Origin: Rhodovulum sulfidophilum
Lineage (GTDB): Bacteria; Pseudomonadota; Alphaproteobacteria; Rhodobacterales; Rhodobacteraceae
DNA length: 64,000 nucleotides
Assembly: GCA_003241785.1 (NCBI GenBank)
Contig: QFPW01000003.1
Coordinates: 124,001 to 188,000, forward strand
Direction of reading: 5' to 3'
The number at the start of each line of letters is the position of its first letter. The first letter of the stretch is position 1. Shown here in pieces: positions 1 to 7,298 of the stretch. The position numbers were made by a program, and so were the translations under genes. Below the pieces are notes generated by a model. It saw only the letters and a program-made list of their open reading frames with translations. It searched no databases and was not told the DNA's origin.

Positions 1-594
1 AAGCTCGCCTATGCGACCTTCCAGGCGCTGGCGCGGGAGCAGGGGACCGAGGGGGAGGCGCCGGTCGTCACGCCCACTCCAACGCCAGCGCCCACGCCCA
101 CGCCCACGCCCACGCAGACCCCGACCTTCTCCGGGTATCGCTACGACGGCACGTCCGCCTCGGAGACGATCATCGGCAACGACCAGGCCAACTACATCCA
201 GGGCGGCCGGGGGGACGACATCCTGCTCGGCGGCAAGGGCGACGACGTGCTGATCGGGCAGTGGGGCAACGACATCCTGACCGGCGGCGCGGGCAAGGAC
301 CGTTTCGTCTACAAGGATCCGGCCGGGATGGGGTGGGACACCATCACCGATTTCGAGAAGGGCGACCGGATCGACCTCACCGGCATCGACGCGAATTCCC
401 GGGTCGCGGGGGATCAGGCGTTCAAGTTCATCGGGAGCGCGTGGCTGGCGAAATCCGCCGATCTCGGCTTCTACCAGGATGCCGCGCGAGGCTGCACCTG
501 GGTCCAGGGCGATCTCAACGGCGACAAGCTCTACGACTTCAGCATCCGGGTCGAAGGCCTGCTGACCTTCGACGCGAGCGACTTCCTGCTGTGA
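1..594 (+). CDS. C-terminal part of a secreted RTX protein, probably an RTX-tailed glycoside hydrolase (5' end outside window)
   Basis: The reading frame is open from base 1 to a TGA at 592-594, so only the last 197 residues are seen. The first 15 residues (KLAYATFQALAREQG) resemble the C-terminal end of the glycoside hydrolase encoded at 13297-14391 (KPAYAAFRALA), which suggests that the missing part is a clan-A hydrolase. A Pro-Thr linker follows (about residues 24-42), then about four calcium-binding RTX nonapeptides of GGxGxDxxx type (residues 68-102), then a domain like the C-terminus of serralysin-type RTX proteins. Known family behaviour: RTX tails are exported by type I secretion and fold on calcium outside the cell. 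Role inferred: trimming or release of the exopolysaccharide made by the neighbouring locus. It converges on the ATP-grasp gene. Confidence 0.8.
   Translation, partial: KLAYATFQALAREQGTEGEAPVVTPTPTPAPTPTPTPTQTPTFSGYRYDGTSASETIIGNDQANYIQGGRGDDILLGGKGDDVLIGQWGNDILTGGAGKDRFVYKDPAGMGWDTITDFEKGDRIDLTGIDANSRVAGDQAFKFIGSAWLAKSADLGFYQDAARGCTWVQGDLNGDKLYDFSIRVEGLLTFDASDFLL
91..114 (+). repeat. Hexanucleotide tandem repeat in the Pro-Thr linker
   Basis: CCCACG is repeated four times without interruption, flanked by degenerate copies from about 70 to 117. It encodes Pro-Thr pairs of the linker between the hydrolase-like part and the RTX domain. Because the unit is six bases, slippage would alter linker length without breaking the frame. 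Confidence 0.85.
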
Positions 595-616
595 CCGGTC
601 CCGGTCCCGGGCCCGC

Positions 617-1690
617 TCAGCGCCCGATCCCGGCGGCGCGCAGCGCGCGCGCCACCCGGGTCTCCTGCTGCAGCCCGCCGACCGTCGCGAGCAGGCCCCG
701 GACCGCCCGGCGCAGCCGGTGGCGTCCCGCGCGCGGCGCGGGCGCGGCGGCGCCGGGGACCGCCACCCATCTGACCGGCCCGGGCGCCGGGGCGGAGAAG
801 GCGGCGAGCGCGTCGAGCCAGCGATCGATCAGGAGCCGCGCATAGGTCTGGAGCGCGGGCGGCAGGGTCGCGGGATCGTCGAGCAGCGGGTTGGTGTTGA
901 TCTCGAAGATCCGGGCCCGGCCGTCGACCATCGCGTAATCGGCGCGGCCATAGTCGATCCCGGCCGCGGCGAAGGCGCGGCCAAGCTCCTCGGCATGCGG
1001 ATTGCCCGCGAGGAAGGCGCGCTCGCGGTCGGGCTCGGAGACCGTGTCGGGATCCTCGAGCAGCCCCTTGCAGACCCAGTTCCGGCTCACGTCCCGCGCG
1101 GAGGGGAAGAGGCGCGCGCCAAGGCGGAAGTAGGAAAGCTTCTCGTGCAGCCCGTCCGCGTTGCGCGCGTCGATGTATTCCGTCACCGCCAGCGTCTCGG
1201 CGGGCGCGCCGGCGGCGCCGGCGATCGCGATCGCCGCGCGCAGCGCCGCCGCGTCGGCGATCAGGGCCGACATCGGCCCGTCGTGGTCGTCGAGCCTGCG
1301 CACGAAGACCGGGAAGCGCGGGCCCGCGCCCTGGTCCGCGAGCGCGAGCGCCTCGCGCGCCGTCAGTACGCGGAAATCGTTGATGCCGCTGTCGTGCAGG
1401 CGCCGCATCACGCCGATCCGGGTCAGCGCCGGCGTCGGGCGGTTCAGCGCCCGCACCTCGGGCAGGACCCGCCCGAGCGCCGCGAAGCGCGCCGCGGCCG
1501 CGCCGAGCTCGGGAAGCGGCAGCCGCTCGAGATCGACGAAGACATAGTCGGCGACCGGCAGCCGCGGCCAGGACAGGAAATCCGCGTGGGAGAGGAAGAG
1601 CACGCCGCCATGGAAAGGATGCGCGCGGGTCTCGAGTATGTCGCGGAAGGTATACTGGTGGTCGTCGGTGGCGATGAAGGCGAGCATCAT
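617..1690 (-). CDS. ATP-grasp domain protein of the exopolysaccharide locus
   Basis: A 357-residue protein whose clearest motif is EINTNP at residues 263-268, preceded by a hydrophobic strand and DGRARIF. This is the metal- and ATP-binding end of the ATP-grasp fold (RimK, glutathione synthetase and D-Ala-D-Ala ligase relatives). Such enzymes join a carboxylate to an amine or thiol through an acyl phosphate. The start is the first ATG of an ATGATG that overlaps the TGA of the upstream flippase, so translation is probably coupled to it. Its placement last in a glycosyltransferase and flippase run suggests that it decorates the polysaccharide or a precursor, for example with an amino acid. That is inference; the substrate cannot be read from the sequence. 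The basic, Ala/Arg-rich C-terminal 40 residues are not typical of the fold. Confidence 0.75.
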   Translation of the reverse strand: MMLAFIATDDHQYTFRDILETRAHPFHGGVLFLSHADFLSWPRLPVADYVFVDLERLPLPELGAAAARFAALGRVLPEVRALNRPTPALTRIGVMRRLHDSGINDFRVLTAREALALADQGAGPRFPVFVRRLDDHDGPMSALIADAAALRAAIAIAGAAGAPAETLAVTEYIDARNADGLHEKLSYFRLGARLFPSARDVSRNWVCKGLLEDPDTVSEPDRERAFLAGNPHAEELGRAFAAAGIDYGRADYAMVDGRARIFEINTNPLLDDPATLPPALQTYARLLIDRWLDALAAFSAPAPGPVRWVAVPGAAAPAPRAGRHRLRRAVRGLLATVGGLQQETRVARALRAAGIGR

Positions 1691-3135
1691 CCGGGCTCCC
1701 GTTTCGCAAGCAGGCTGTGGCGCAGGCCGTCGAGGCAGGCGGGGCAGGCGAGGAGCAGGAGCGGCGGGTAGAGCAGCAGCCCCGCCCCGATGAGGGTGGC
1801 GAGCTCCACGGGCGGCGGGCCGAGCGGTCCGAGGCGCAGCCGGACGAGGTCGAGGCTGATCGCCATCAGCGCGGCGGCCGCCGAGATCCGCCCGACCTGG
1901 GCGAGCGGGGCGCCGGCGCCCCGGCCGAGGATGCGGATCAGCAGCGCGACCGCGAGCAGGGCGGCGGCGATATCCCCGGCGAGCAGCGCGAGGCCGACGC
2001 CGCCGAGCGCGTTCCCGCGCGCGAGCCAGAGCCCGCCGAGCACGACGACGAGATGCAGGACGCTGCCCGCGAGGCTGTATTCCGGGCGGCCGAGGGCGGA
2101 ATAGGCGGAATAGAGGAAGCCGAAGGGTACCGAGACCGCGGCGGCGAGGCAGAGCGCCCGGGCGAGCGGGATCGCCGCCTCCCAGCCCGGCCCGAGCAGC
2201 AGCGGCAGGAGCGCCGGCACGCAGACGGCGAGGCCGAGGAAGGCCGGGATCGCCAGCGTCGCCACCGTGGAGACGATGCCCGAAGCGGCGAGGGCGAGCC
2301 GGACGGGGGCCTCCTGCATGCGGTAGAGCATCGCGAAGGCGAGGTTGTGGCCGACGCCGCTCACGAGTTGCCGCGCCGGCTCGACCAGCCGCAGCGCGAC
2401 GTTGAGCTGGCCGAGCGTCGCGGTGCCGAAGACCGCGTTGACCGCGTAGGCGACCGCCGCCGGGGTCGCGGCCTCGACCGAGACGGTGCTGAGATGCAGC
2501 GAGGAGAACCTCAGCAGGTCGCGAAACCGCGGCGCGTTCCAGGCCGGGCGCACCAGGGCCGAGCGCCGTCGTGGCGCCGCCGCGATCGCGAGGACCGGGA
2601 GAAGGGCCACAGGCGCCATGCGTTGCAGGATCAGCGCGAAGACGCCGAGGCCGAGGCTGGCCGCGAGGATCGTGAGGCCGCTCGCGACGAGCACGCTCGC
2701 CGACTGGCAGGCCGAGAGAGCCACGAACCGGCGATGACGCCGCGCGAGGGCGCGGGCGATGGCTCCGGGACCCTCGCCGATCAGGAACAGCGTGGCGACC
2801 GGGAGCCAGAAGCCGATGTCGGGCAGGCCGCTCAGCCGGGCGAGCGCGAGGCCGACGAGCGGCGCGAGGAGAAGCACCGCGGCGGTCAGGCCGAGCGCCG
2901 CGCAGAGCGCCGCCCGGGCGTGGTCGAGCCGCAGGTGATGCAGCTGCGCGAGGGCCTCCTCGATCGGCTGGCCGACGAAGGTGCCGAAGACCGCGACGAT
3001 GCTCAGCACCATCAGCGCCACGCCGAAATCCTCGGGCGCGAGCAGCCGGGCGACGACGATCGTGGTCGCGGTCTGCGCCGCGAAGCGGATCGCGGTGTCC
3101 GCCGCCGAGGCGCCGAGCCAGAGCCGCCGGGACAT
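1687..3135 (-). CDS. Wzx-like oligosaccharide flippase (MOP/MATE superfamily), first copy
   Basis: A 482-residue, strongly hydrophobic protein with about 12-14 predicted membrane segments and no large soluble domain. It begins MSRRLWLGASAADTAIRFAA and soon reaches ARLLAPEDFGVALMVLSIV, the amphipathic-helix and first-helix pattern of the polysaccharide biosynthesis flippase family (TLAPEDFG is characteristic). Known role: moving undecaprenyl-linked repeat units from the cytoplasmic to the periplasmic face for Wzy. The start at 3135 is preferred over upstream in-frame codons because those overlap the GT2 gene, whose TGA is one base upstream of this ATG. A second flippase lies at 10565-12025. 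Confidence 0.85.
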   Translation of the reverse strand: MSRRLWLGASAADTAIRFAAQTATTIVVARLLAPEDFGVALMVLSIVAVFGTFVGQPIEEALAQLHHLRLDHARAALCAALGLTAAVLLLAPLVGLALARLSGLPDIGFWLPVATLFLIGEGPGAIARALARRHRRFVALSACQSASVLVASGLTILAASLGLGVFALILQRMAPVALLPVLAIAAAPRRRSALVRPAWNAPRFRDLLRFSSLHLSTVSVEAATPAAVAYAVNAVFGTATLGQLNVALRLVEPARQLVSGVGHNLAFAMLYRMQEAPVRLALAASGIVSTVATLAIPAFLGLAVCVPALLPLLLGPGWEAAIPLARALCLAAAVSVPFGFLYSAYSALGRPEYSLAGSVLHLVVVLGGLWLARGNALGGVGLALLAGDIAAALLAVALLIRILGRGAGAPLAQVGRISAAAALMAISLDLVRLRLGPLGPPPVELATLIGAGLLLYPPLLLLACPACLDGLRHSLLAKREPG

Positions 3136-3136
3136 C

Positions 3137-4150
3137 TCAGCGCGCCCCCGCCCCGGCCGCGTCCGCCTCGGCCGGCAGGGCGCGACGCGCCTCGGCGTCG
3201 AGATCGCGCAGCCAGGCCAGGGCGGGCGGGTCGCCGGGCGCCGCCCCGGGGCGCGGCCGGAGCCGCCGGAAGCGCGCGCGGGCGCGGGCGTAGGCATCGT
3301 GGCCGAGCACGGCCTCGGCCGCGATCCGGGCCGAGACGCCGGGCGCCACCGGCGGCAGGTTGCCGCGCAGGACCGCGCCGAGCGCCTCCAGCCGCCGTTC
3401 CGCCGCGACCAGGCGCCAGGCGCGGTCGCGCAGGTAATAGCCGCTCCGCGCGGCGGCCGGCCAGTCGCCCGACACCTCCCTGAACCAGGCGAGGGACTGG
3501 TCGACCAGGGCCACGTCATGCGACAGCCGGGCGTCGTCGTGGGATTCGTCCTTGATGATCCCCGGGACCGGATCGAGCGCGAAGCGAATGCCGGACGCGT
3601 GCAGGCGCAGCGCGAAATCGCTGTCCTGGTTCACCCGCAGCGCCTCGCGGAAGGGATGCGCGCGCGCGACCTCGCGCGGCAGGGTCAGCATGCTGGTCTG
3701 CAGCCGGCCGCCATCGCGATAGATGAAATCGGCCGGCGACATGCCGTCGGGCCAGGCCGGCTGCGCGAAATCCGTCACCTCGCCCCACTGGTAGAGCATG
3801 ACGCCCGACACCTGCGCCCGTCCGGCCCGCGCGCGCGTCACCTCGCGGAGCCGGTCGTAGTGGCCGGGCAGCCAGGCATCGTCGGAATCGAGGAAGCTGA
3901 CATGCGCGCCGGTCGCCTCGCGCACCGCGACGTTGCGGGCGTGCGAGCCGCCGCGCCGGCGGGGCAGGCGGAGGATGCGCGCGCCCCGCGCGCGCAGATA
4001 CGCGTAGGTCCGCGACAGGTCGACCTCCGAGCCATCGTCCACGACGATCACCTCGGCGTCGGCGTCCGTCTGGCGCGAAACCGAGCAGAAGGCACGCGCC
4101 AGGGCAATTGATCGATTGTAATTTGGAATCAAGATCGAAATAAGTGGCAC
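3137..4150 (-). CDS. Family 2 glycosyltransferase
   Basis: A 337-residue protein with a GT-A fold start (LISILIPNYNRS), nucleotide-binding VVDDGS at residues 36-41 and the metal-binding LDSDD at 87-91. It should transfer a sugar from a nucleotide-sugar donor to the growing lipid-linked repeat unit on the cytoplasmic membrane face. The start is GTG at 4150, with AGG seven to nine bases upstream. It heads a leftward run with the flippase (one base apart) and the ATP-grasp gene. The start lies just inside an AT-rich divergent promoter region shared with the rightward GT2 gene at 4289. Donor and acceptor cannot be predicted. Confidence 0.88.
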   Translation of the reverse strand: MPLISILIPNYNRSIALARAFCSVSRQTDADAEVIVVDDGSEVDLSRTYAYLRARGARILRLPRRRGGSHARNVAVREATGAHVSFLDSDDAWLPGHYDRLREVTRARAGRAQVSGVMLYQWGEVTDFAQPAWPDGMSPADFIYRDGGRLQTSMLTLPREVARAHPFREALRVNQDSDFALRLHASGIRFALDPVPGIIKDESHDDARLSHDVALVDQSLAWFREVSGDWPAAARSGYYLRDRAWRLVAAERRLEALGAVLRGNLPPVAPGVSARIAAEAVLGHDAYARARARFRRLRPRPGAAPGDPPALAWLRDLDAEARRALPAEADAAGAGAR

Positions 4151-4288
4151 GATTACCTATATAATCGTATTACGATAGAGGTGTTTGAGCTTGCTATCAT
4201 CTGTTGATATCTCCCAAAAACCATCTATACAAGATATCGATCACGCATTCTTTTCGTAAACCGCTTCGGGTCATTATTCTCCGATCCC
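4151..4288. promoter_or_regulatory. AT-rich divergent promoter region between two glycosyltransferase genes
   Basis: The 138 bases are much richer in A and T than the surrounding genes. They hold the perfect palindrome ATCGTATTACGAT (4164-4176), a TATAAT hexamer on the plus strand (4160-4165) overlapping it, and an inverted repeat GATATCT (4206-4212) / AGATATC (4232-4238) with a 19-base loop. Genes on both sides start away from this region, so it must carry promoters for both. The palindrome recurs upstream of the GT4 genes at 14595. Confidence 0.6.
4164..4176. promoter_or_regulatory. Candidate operator ATCGT-N3-ACGAT, copy 1
   Basis: ATCGTATTACGAT is an inverted repeat with five-base arms ATCGT/ACGAT around a three-base spacer (the spacer allows a sixth pair, A/T). 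It lies 14 bases upstream of the GTG start of the leftward GT2 gene and overlaps a TATAAT. The same arms and spacing occur at 14595-14607, also in an exopolysaccharide intergenic region. The binding protein is unknown. Confidence 0.45.
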
Positions 4289-5419
4289 ATGGGTGAAAAA
4301 ATTCGCAGCGATCCAGAGAGCTTGGCCGCGGATCTGAAGGTTCTGGCAGCGCCGGCCGGAGGAACCGTCCGCGGTCGCGCCGAGCCCGACCAGCCGCGCC
4401 GCCCGGAGGCGCGACTCCGTCGCGTCCGCCGGGCGGCCGACTCCGGCGCGGTCCGGGGGACCGGCGGCGATCCGGAAGGCGGGCCGTTCTTCTCGGTGGT
4501 GATCCCGGCCTACAACCGCGCGCTCACCGTGGAGCGGGCGATCGAATCCTGCCTGCGCCAGACCTTCACCGAGATCGAGGTGATCGTGGTGGACGACGGA
4601 TCGAGCGACGACACCGCCGCGGTGGTCGGACGGCGCGACGACCCGCGCCTGGTCTATATCCGCCAGGAGAACCGCGGCGCGTCCGCGGCGCGCAACCGGG
4701 GCGCGCGGGAGGCGCGCGGCGCCTTTCTGGCCTTCCTCGATTCGGACGACGAGTTTCTGGAGGGCAAGCTCGCGGCCTTCCACCGCGCGATCGTCGAGGC
4801 GGGCGAGGCCGCGCGGGACACCGTCTGGTATTCGCCGCTCTATTTCGACCGGGGCCGCGGCAACCGGATGGTCAAGCCGGCCCGCGCGATCGCGGCGGAG
4901 GAGAGCGTGGGCGACTATCTCTTCGCCTATGACGGTCTGATGCAGACCTCGACCCTGGTGATCTGCCGGGATCTCTTCCTGCGCGCCCGCTTCGACGAAC
5001 GGCTGCGCAATCTCGAGGACCTCGACCTCTGCCTGCGGCTCGGCGCCGAGGCGGCCGGGTTCAGGATGCTGGCGGAGCCGCTCGTCGTCTGGCACGACGA
5101 CGAGGCGGAGAACCGGCTGAGCTACACCACGACGGCGCAGGACGTGTCCGCCTGGGTGACCGAGCGGCGCGATCTCATGTCGGAGCGGGCGCGCTACGGC
5201 TTTCTCGCGCGCTATTTCATTCCCGTCGCGCTGCGGCGCTCGCCTCTGCGCGCCGGCCGCATCCTGGTCTCTGCCGTCCGGCGCGGCAGCATCTCCGGCG
5301 GCCGGGCCTTCTCCCTCCTGCTGCGGGGGCTCGCGCCGATCTCCTACGCCGTGCTGCGGGACGCGCTCACCGCGCAGCCGTCCCACCCCGCTCCCGGTCG
5401 CCGCAGGGATGAGCCGTGA
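4289..5419 (+). CDS. Family 2 glycosyltransferase with N-terminal extension
   Basis: A 376-residue protein. The GT-A domain begins near residue 67 (FFSVVIPAYNRA), with VVDDGS at 100-105 and the metal-binding DSDD at 151-154, followed by an acceptor-side region with EDLDLCLRLG. The first 66 residues are Arg/Pro/Ala-rich with no recognisable domain, so the ATG at 4289 is not certain; no good ribosome site precedes it, but no better in-frame start is evident before the domain. It probably adds one sugar of the repeat unit. The next gene starts at a GTG overlapping this stop (GTGA), indicating an operon. Confidence 0.85.
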   Translation: MGEKIRSDPESLAADLKVLAAPAGGTVRGRAEPDQPRRPEARLRRVRRAADSGAVRGTGGDPEGGPFFSVVIPAYNRALTVERAIESCLRQTFTEIEVIVVDDGSSDDTAAVVGRRDDPRLVYIRQENRGASAARNRGAREARGAFLAFLDSDDEFLEGKLAAFHRAIVEAGEAARDTVWYSPLYFDRGRGNRMVKPARAIAAEESVGDYLFAYDGLMQTSTLVICRDLFLRARFDERLRNLEDLDLCLRLGAEAAGFRMLAEPLVVWHDDEAENRLSYTTTAQDVSAWVTERRDLMSERARYGFLARYFIPVALRRSPLRAGRILVSAVRRGSISGGRAFSLLLRGLAPISYAVLRDALTAQPSHPAPGRRRDEP

Positions 5420-6273
5420 GGCCAGGATTCCTCTCAAGGGTGAGAATGCGCTTGAATGCACCCCCGGTTTCCAGTGATCTGCGGTGGAGAATGCGCGGTT
5501 CTTCCCGAACGGTCGCAGCGAAGACGGGGAATGGCTGGAGAATCGCGTTGAGCGCACCGGACGGCGTCATTCCCAAGGTCATCCACTATTGCCAGTACGG
5601 CAATCGGGGTCTGAGTCCCATTGGCGAATCCTGCCTGAACTCGTGGAGGGGCAGCCTTCCGGACTTCGAGCTTAAGGTCTGGAACGAGGGCGAGGGATTC
5701 GGCGGCAGTCCCTATGCCGAGGCCGCGATGCGGGCGGGGAAATACGCCTTCGTCGCCGACTACATGCGCTGCGCCGCGCTTTACACTCATGGCGGGGTCT
5801 ATCTCGACACCGACGTCGAGGTGCTGCGTTCCCTCACCCCGCTGCTCGGGCGGCCAATGTTCCTCGGCTACGAGGCGCCGGGCCTGGTCGGGACGGCGGT
5901 GATCGGCGCGGCCCCGGGCCATCCGCTGCTCCGCCGGATCATGGACCGGCTGGACGACGAGGCCCGCGCGGGCCGGATCAGCTACCGCCCGGGGCCGGAG
6001 CTGATCACGGAGGAGCTGCGCCATTTCGGCGCCGACCAGGTGACGCTGTTCCCCGAGGAATACTTCTACCCCTACAATCCCCATACCAGCGTCGCGGTGC
6101 GCAAGAAGCCGCTCGTCAGCAACATGACCGAGAACACCTACTGCGTGCACCAGTGGGAGGGGTCCTGGCTCGGCGACGCCTCGCTGCGCATGCTGGTCGG
6201 GCTGCGGATCTCGCATACGCTGCGGAACGCGCGCAAATTCCTCGCCGGGGAGAAAACCCCGATGCCGCGCTAG
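5416..6273 (+). CDS. DXD sugar transferase (capsular polysaccharide synthesis / OCH1-like)
   Basis: A 285-residue protein. The recognisable domain starts at residue 51 (VIPKVIHYCQYG) and includes ADYMRCAALYTHGGVYLDTD, with the DXD motif at residues 131-133. This is the pattern of the Gly_transf_sug family, whose members transfer a sugar from a nucleotide donor using the DXD metal site. The GTG at 5416 overlaps the stop of the preceding GT2 gene and is chosen for coupling; the first 50 residues are basic and unconserved in appearance, so a later start is possible. It converges with the acyltransferase gene, 17 bases away. Confidence 0.82.
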   Translation: MRPGFLSRVRMRLNAPPVSSDLRWRMRGSSRTVAAKTGNGWRIALSAPDGVIPKVIHYCQYGNRGLSPIGESCLNSWRGSLPDFELKVWNEGEGFGGSPYAEAAMRAGKYAFVADYMRCAALYTHGGVYLDTDVEVLRSLTPLLGRPMFLGYEAPGLVGTAVIGAAPGHPLLRRIMDRLDDEARAGRISYRPGPELITEELRHFGADQVTLFPEEYFYPYNPHTSVAVRKKPLVSNMTENTYCVHQWEGSWLGDASLRMLVGLRISHTLRNARKFLAGEKTPMPR

Positions 6274-6290
6274 CCGCCGGCGCGGGCCGG

Positions 6291-7298
6291 TCAGGCGGCG
6301 CGCAGGTTCGGCGCGGCGGGGAGCGGCGGGAAGCCGAGCCAGCCCACGACCCCGAATCGCGTGGCGGCGCGCTGGATCATGATGGGAGCGATCATGCCGA
6401 GCAGCGTTGCGACGAGGAGTTGCGGCCAGACATCCACGACCCCGAGCTTCATCAGGACGGCGCGGGTCGTGCCGGTGAAGAAGATGTGCAGGCAGTAGAT
6501 CGCGAGCGTCGCCCGACCCGCCATCACGATCGGCCAGGCGCTTCCGGCGGCCGTCCCGGCGAACCAAAGGCAGAAGGCCGAGGCGGCGAGGATCATCGGC
6601 ACGGCGGCGATGCGGCCGGGCAGCGTCTCGTAGCCGATGCTCCAGCCGAGGCAGAGCAGCGGCGGGCCGAGGAACAGGAGGCCCGCCGTCAGGGCGCCCG
6701 CGGGCCCGACCCGGGGCGGCCGCGCGCGCAGCGGCTGGAAGAGCAGGCCAAGCGCGAAATAGGGCAGGAACTCGAGCGCGAAGTCGATCGGCGTGCCCGG
6801 GTTCGGGTTGAGGAAATGCGCGAGGAAGCCGAGGATCGCCAGCGCGAGGGTTCCCGCGAGCCCGACGCGCGGCAGGCACAGCCGCGCGGTGATCTGGATC
6901 AGGAACAGCGCGTAGAAGAACCAGAACGGCGAGATGGGCGCGTAGGCGATGCCGAGCAGATCGGCGAAACCCACGGGATGATTGACGGTCCCGCCGGCCC
7001 CCTGCTTGACCGCGACAAGAGCGACGCTCCAGATCACATAGGGCAGCACGATGGAACGGCCGAGCCGCCGCAGGAAATCCGGCCAGGCGTGCCGCGTGCC
7101 GGAGAAGGTCAGGCCGCTCAGGAAGAAGAACAGCGGCATGTGGAAGAGGTAGATCGCATTGTCGACCGCCGCGAAGACGCGGGCGTCCGCGAGCAGTCCG
7201 GCGTCGTGGATGCCGCGCCACACATGGCCGAAGACCACGAAGAAGATCGCGAAGGCCTTCGCCACGTCGATCCAGAGCGTCCGCGCCGCGACGGTCAT
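6291..7298 (-). CDS. Acyltransferase family 3 membrane protein (sugar O-acyltransferase)
   Basis: A 335-residue integral membrane protein with about ten hydrophobic segments. The N-terminus ARTLWIDVAKAFAIFFVVFGH has the conserved basic residue and His of the acyltransferase-3 family (His25), followed by FHMPLFFFLSGLTF, a family hallmark. These enzymes O-acetylate or O-succinylate surface and exopolysaccharides across the membrane. The ATG at 7298 overlaps the TGA of the upstream ligase gene (ATGA), so it is the last gene of a leftward operon running from about 13.2 kb. Confidence 0.88.
   Translation of the reverse strand: MTVAARTLWIDVAKAFAIFFVVFGHVWRGIHDAGLLADARVFAAVDNAIYLFHMPLFFFLSGLTFSGTRHAWPDFLRRLGRSIVLPYVIWSVALVAVKQGAGGTVNHPVGFADLLGIAYAPISPFWFFYALFLIQITARLCLPRVGLAGTLALAILGFLAHFLNPNPGTPIDFALEFLPYFALGLLFQPLRARPPRVGPAGALTAGLLFLGPPLLCLGWSIGYETLPGRIAAVPMILAASAFCLWFAGTAAGSAWPIVMAGRATLAIYCLHIFFTGTTRAVLMKLGVVDVWPQLLVATLLGMIAPIMIQRAATRFGVVGWLGFPPLPAAPNLRAA

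Noticed and set aside
1717..3483. Plus-strand open frame of 588 codons opposite the first flippase
   Set aside because: Highly charged Glu/Arg/Asp-rich translation typical of the antisense of a hydrophobic GC-rich gene; the minus strand reads as a normal flippase.
1687..3519. 610-residue reading of the first flippase
   Set aside because: The first 128 codons overlap the GT2 gene and read as Arg/Pro/Ser-rich noise. The ATG at 3135 gives a normal flippase start.
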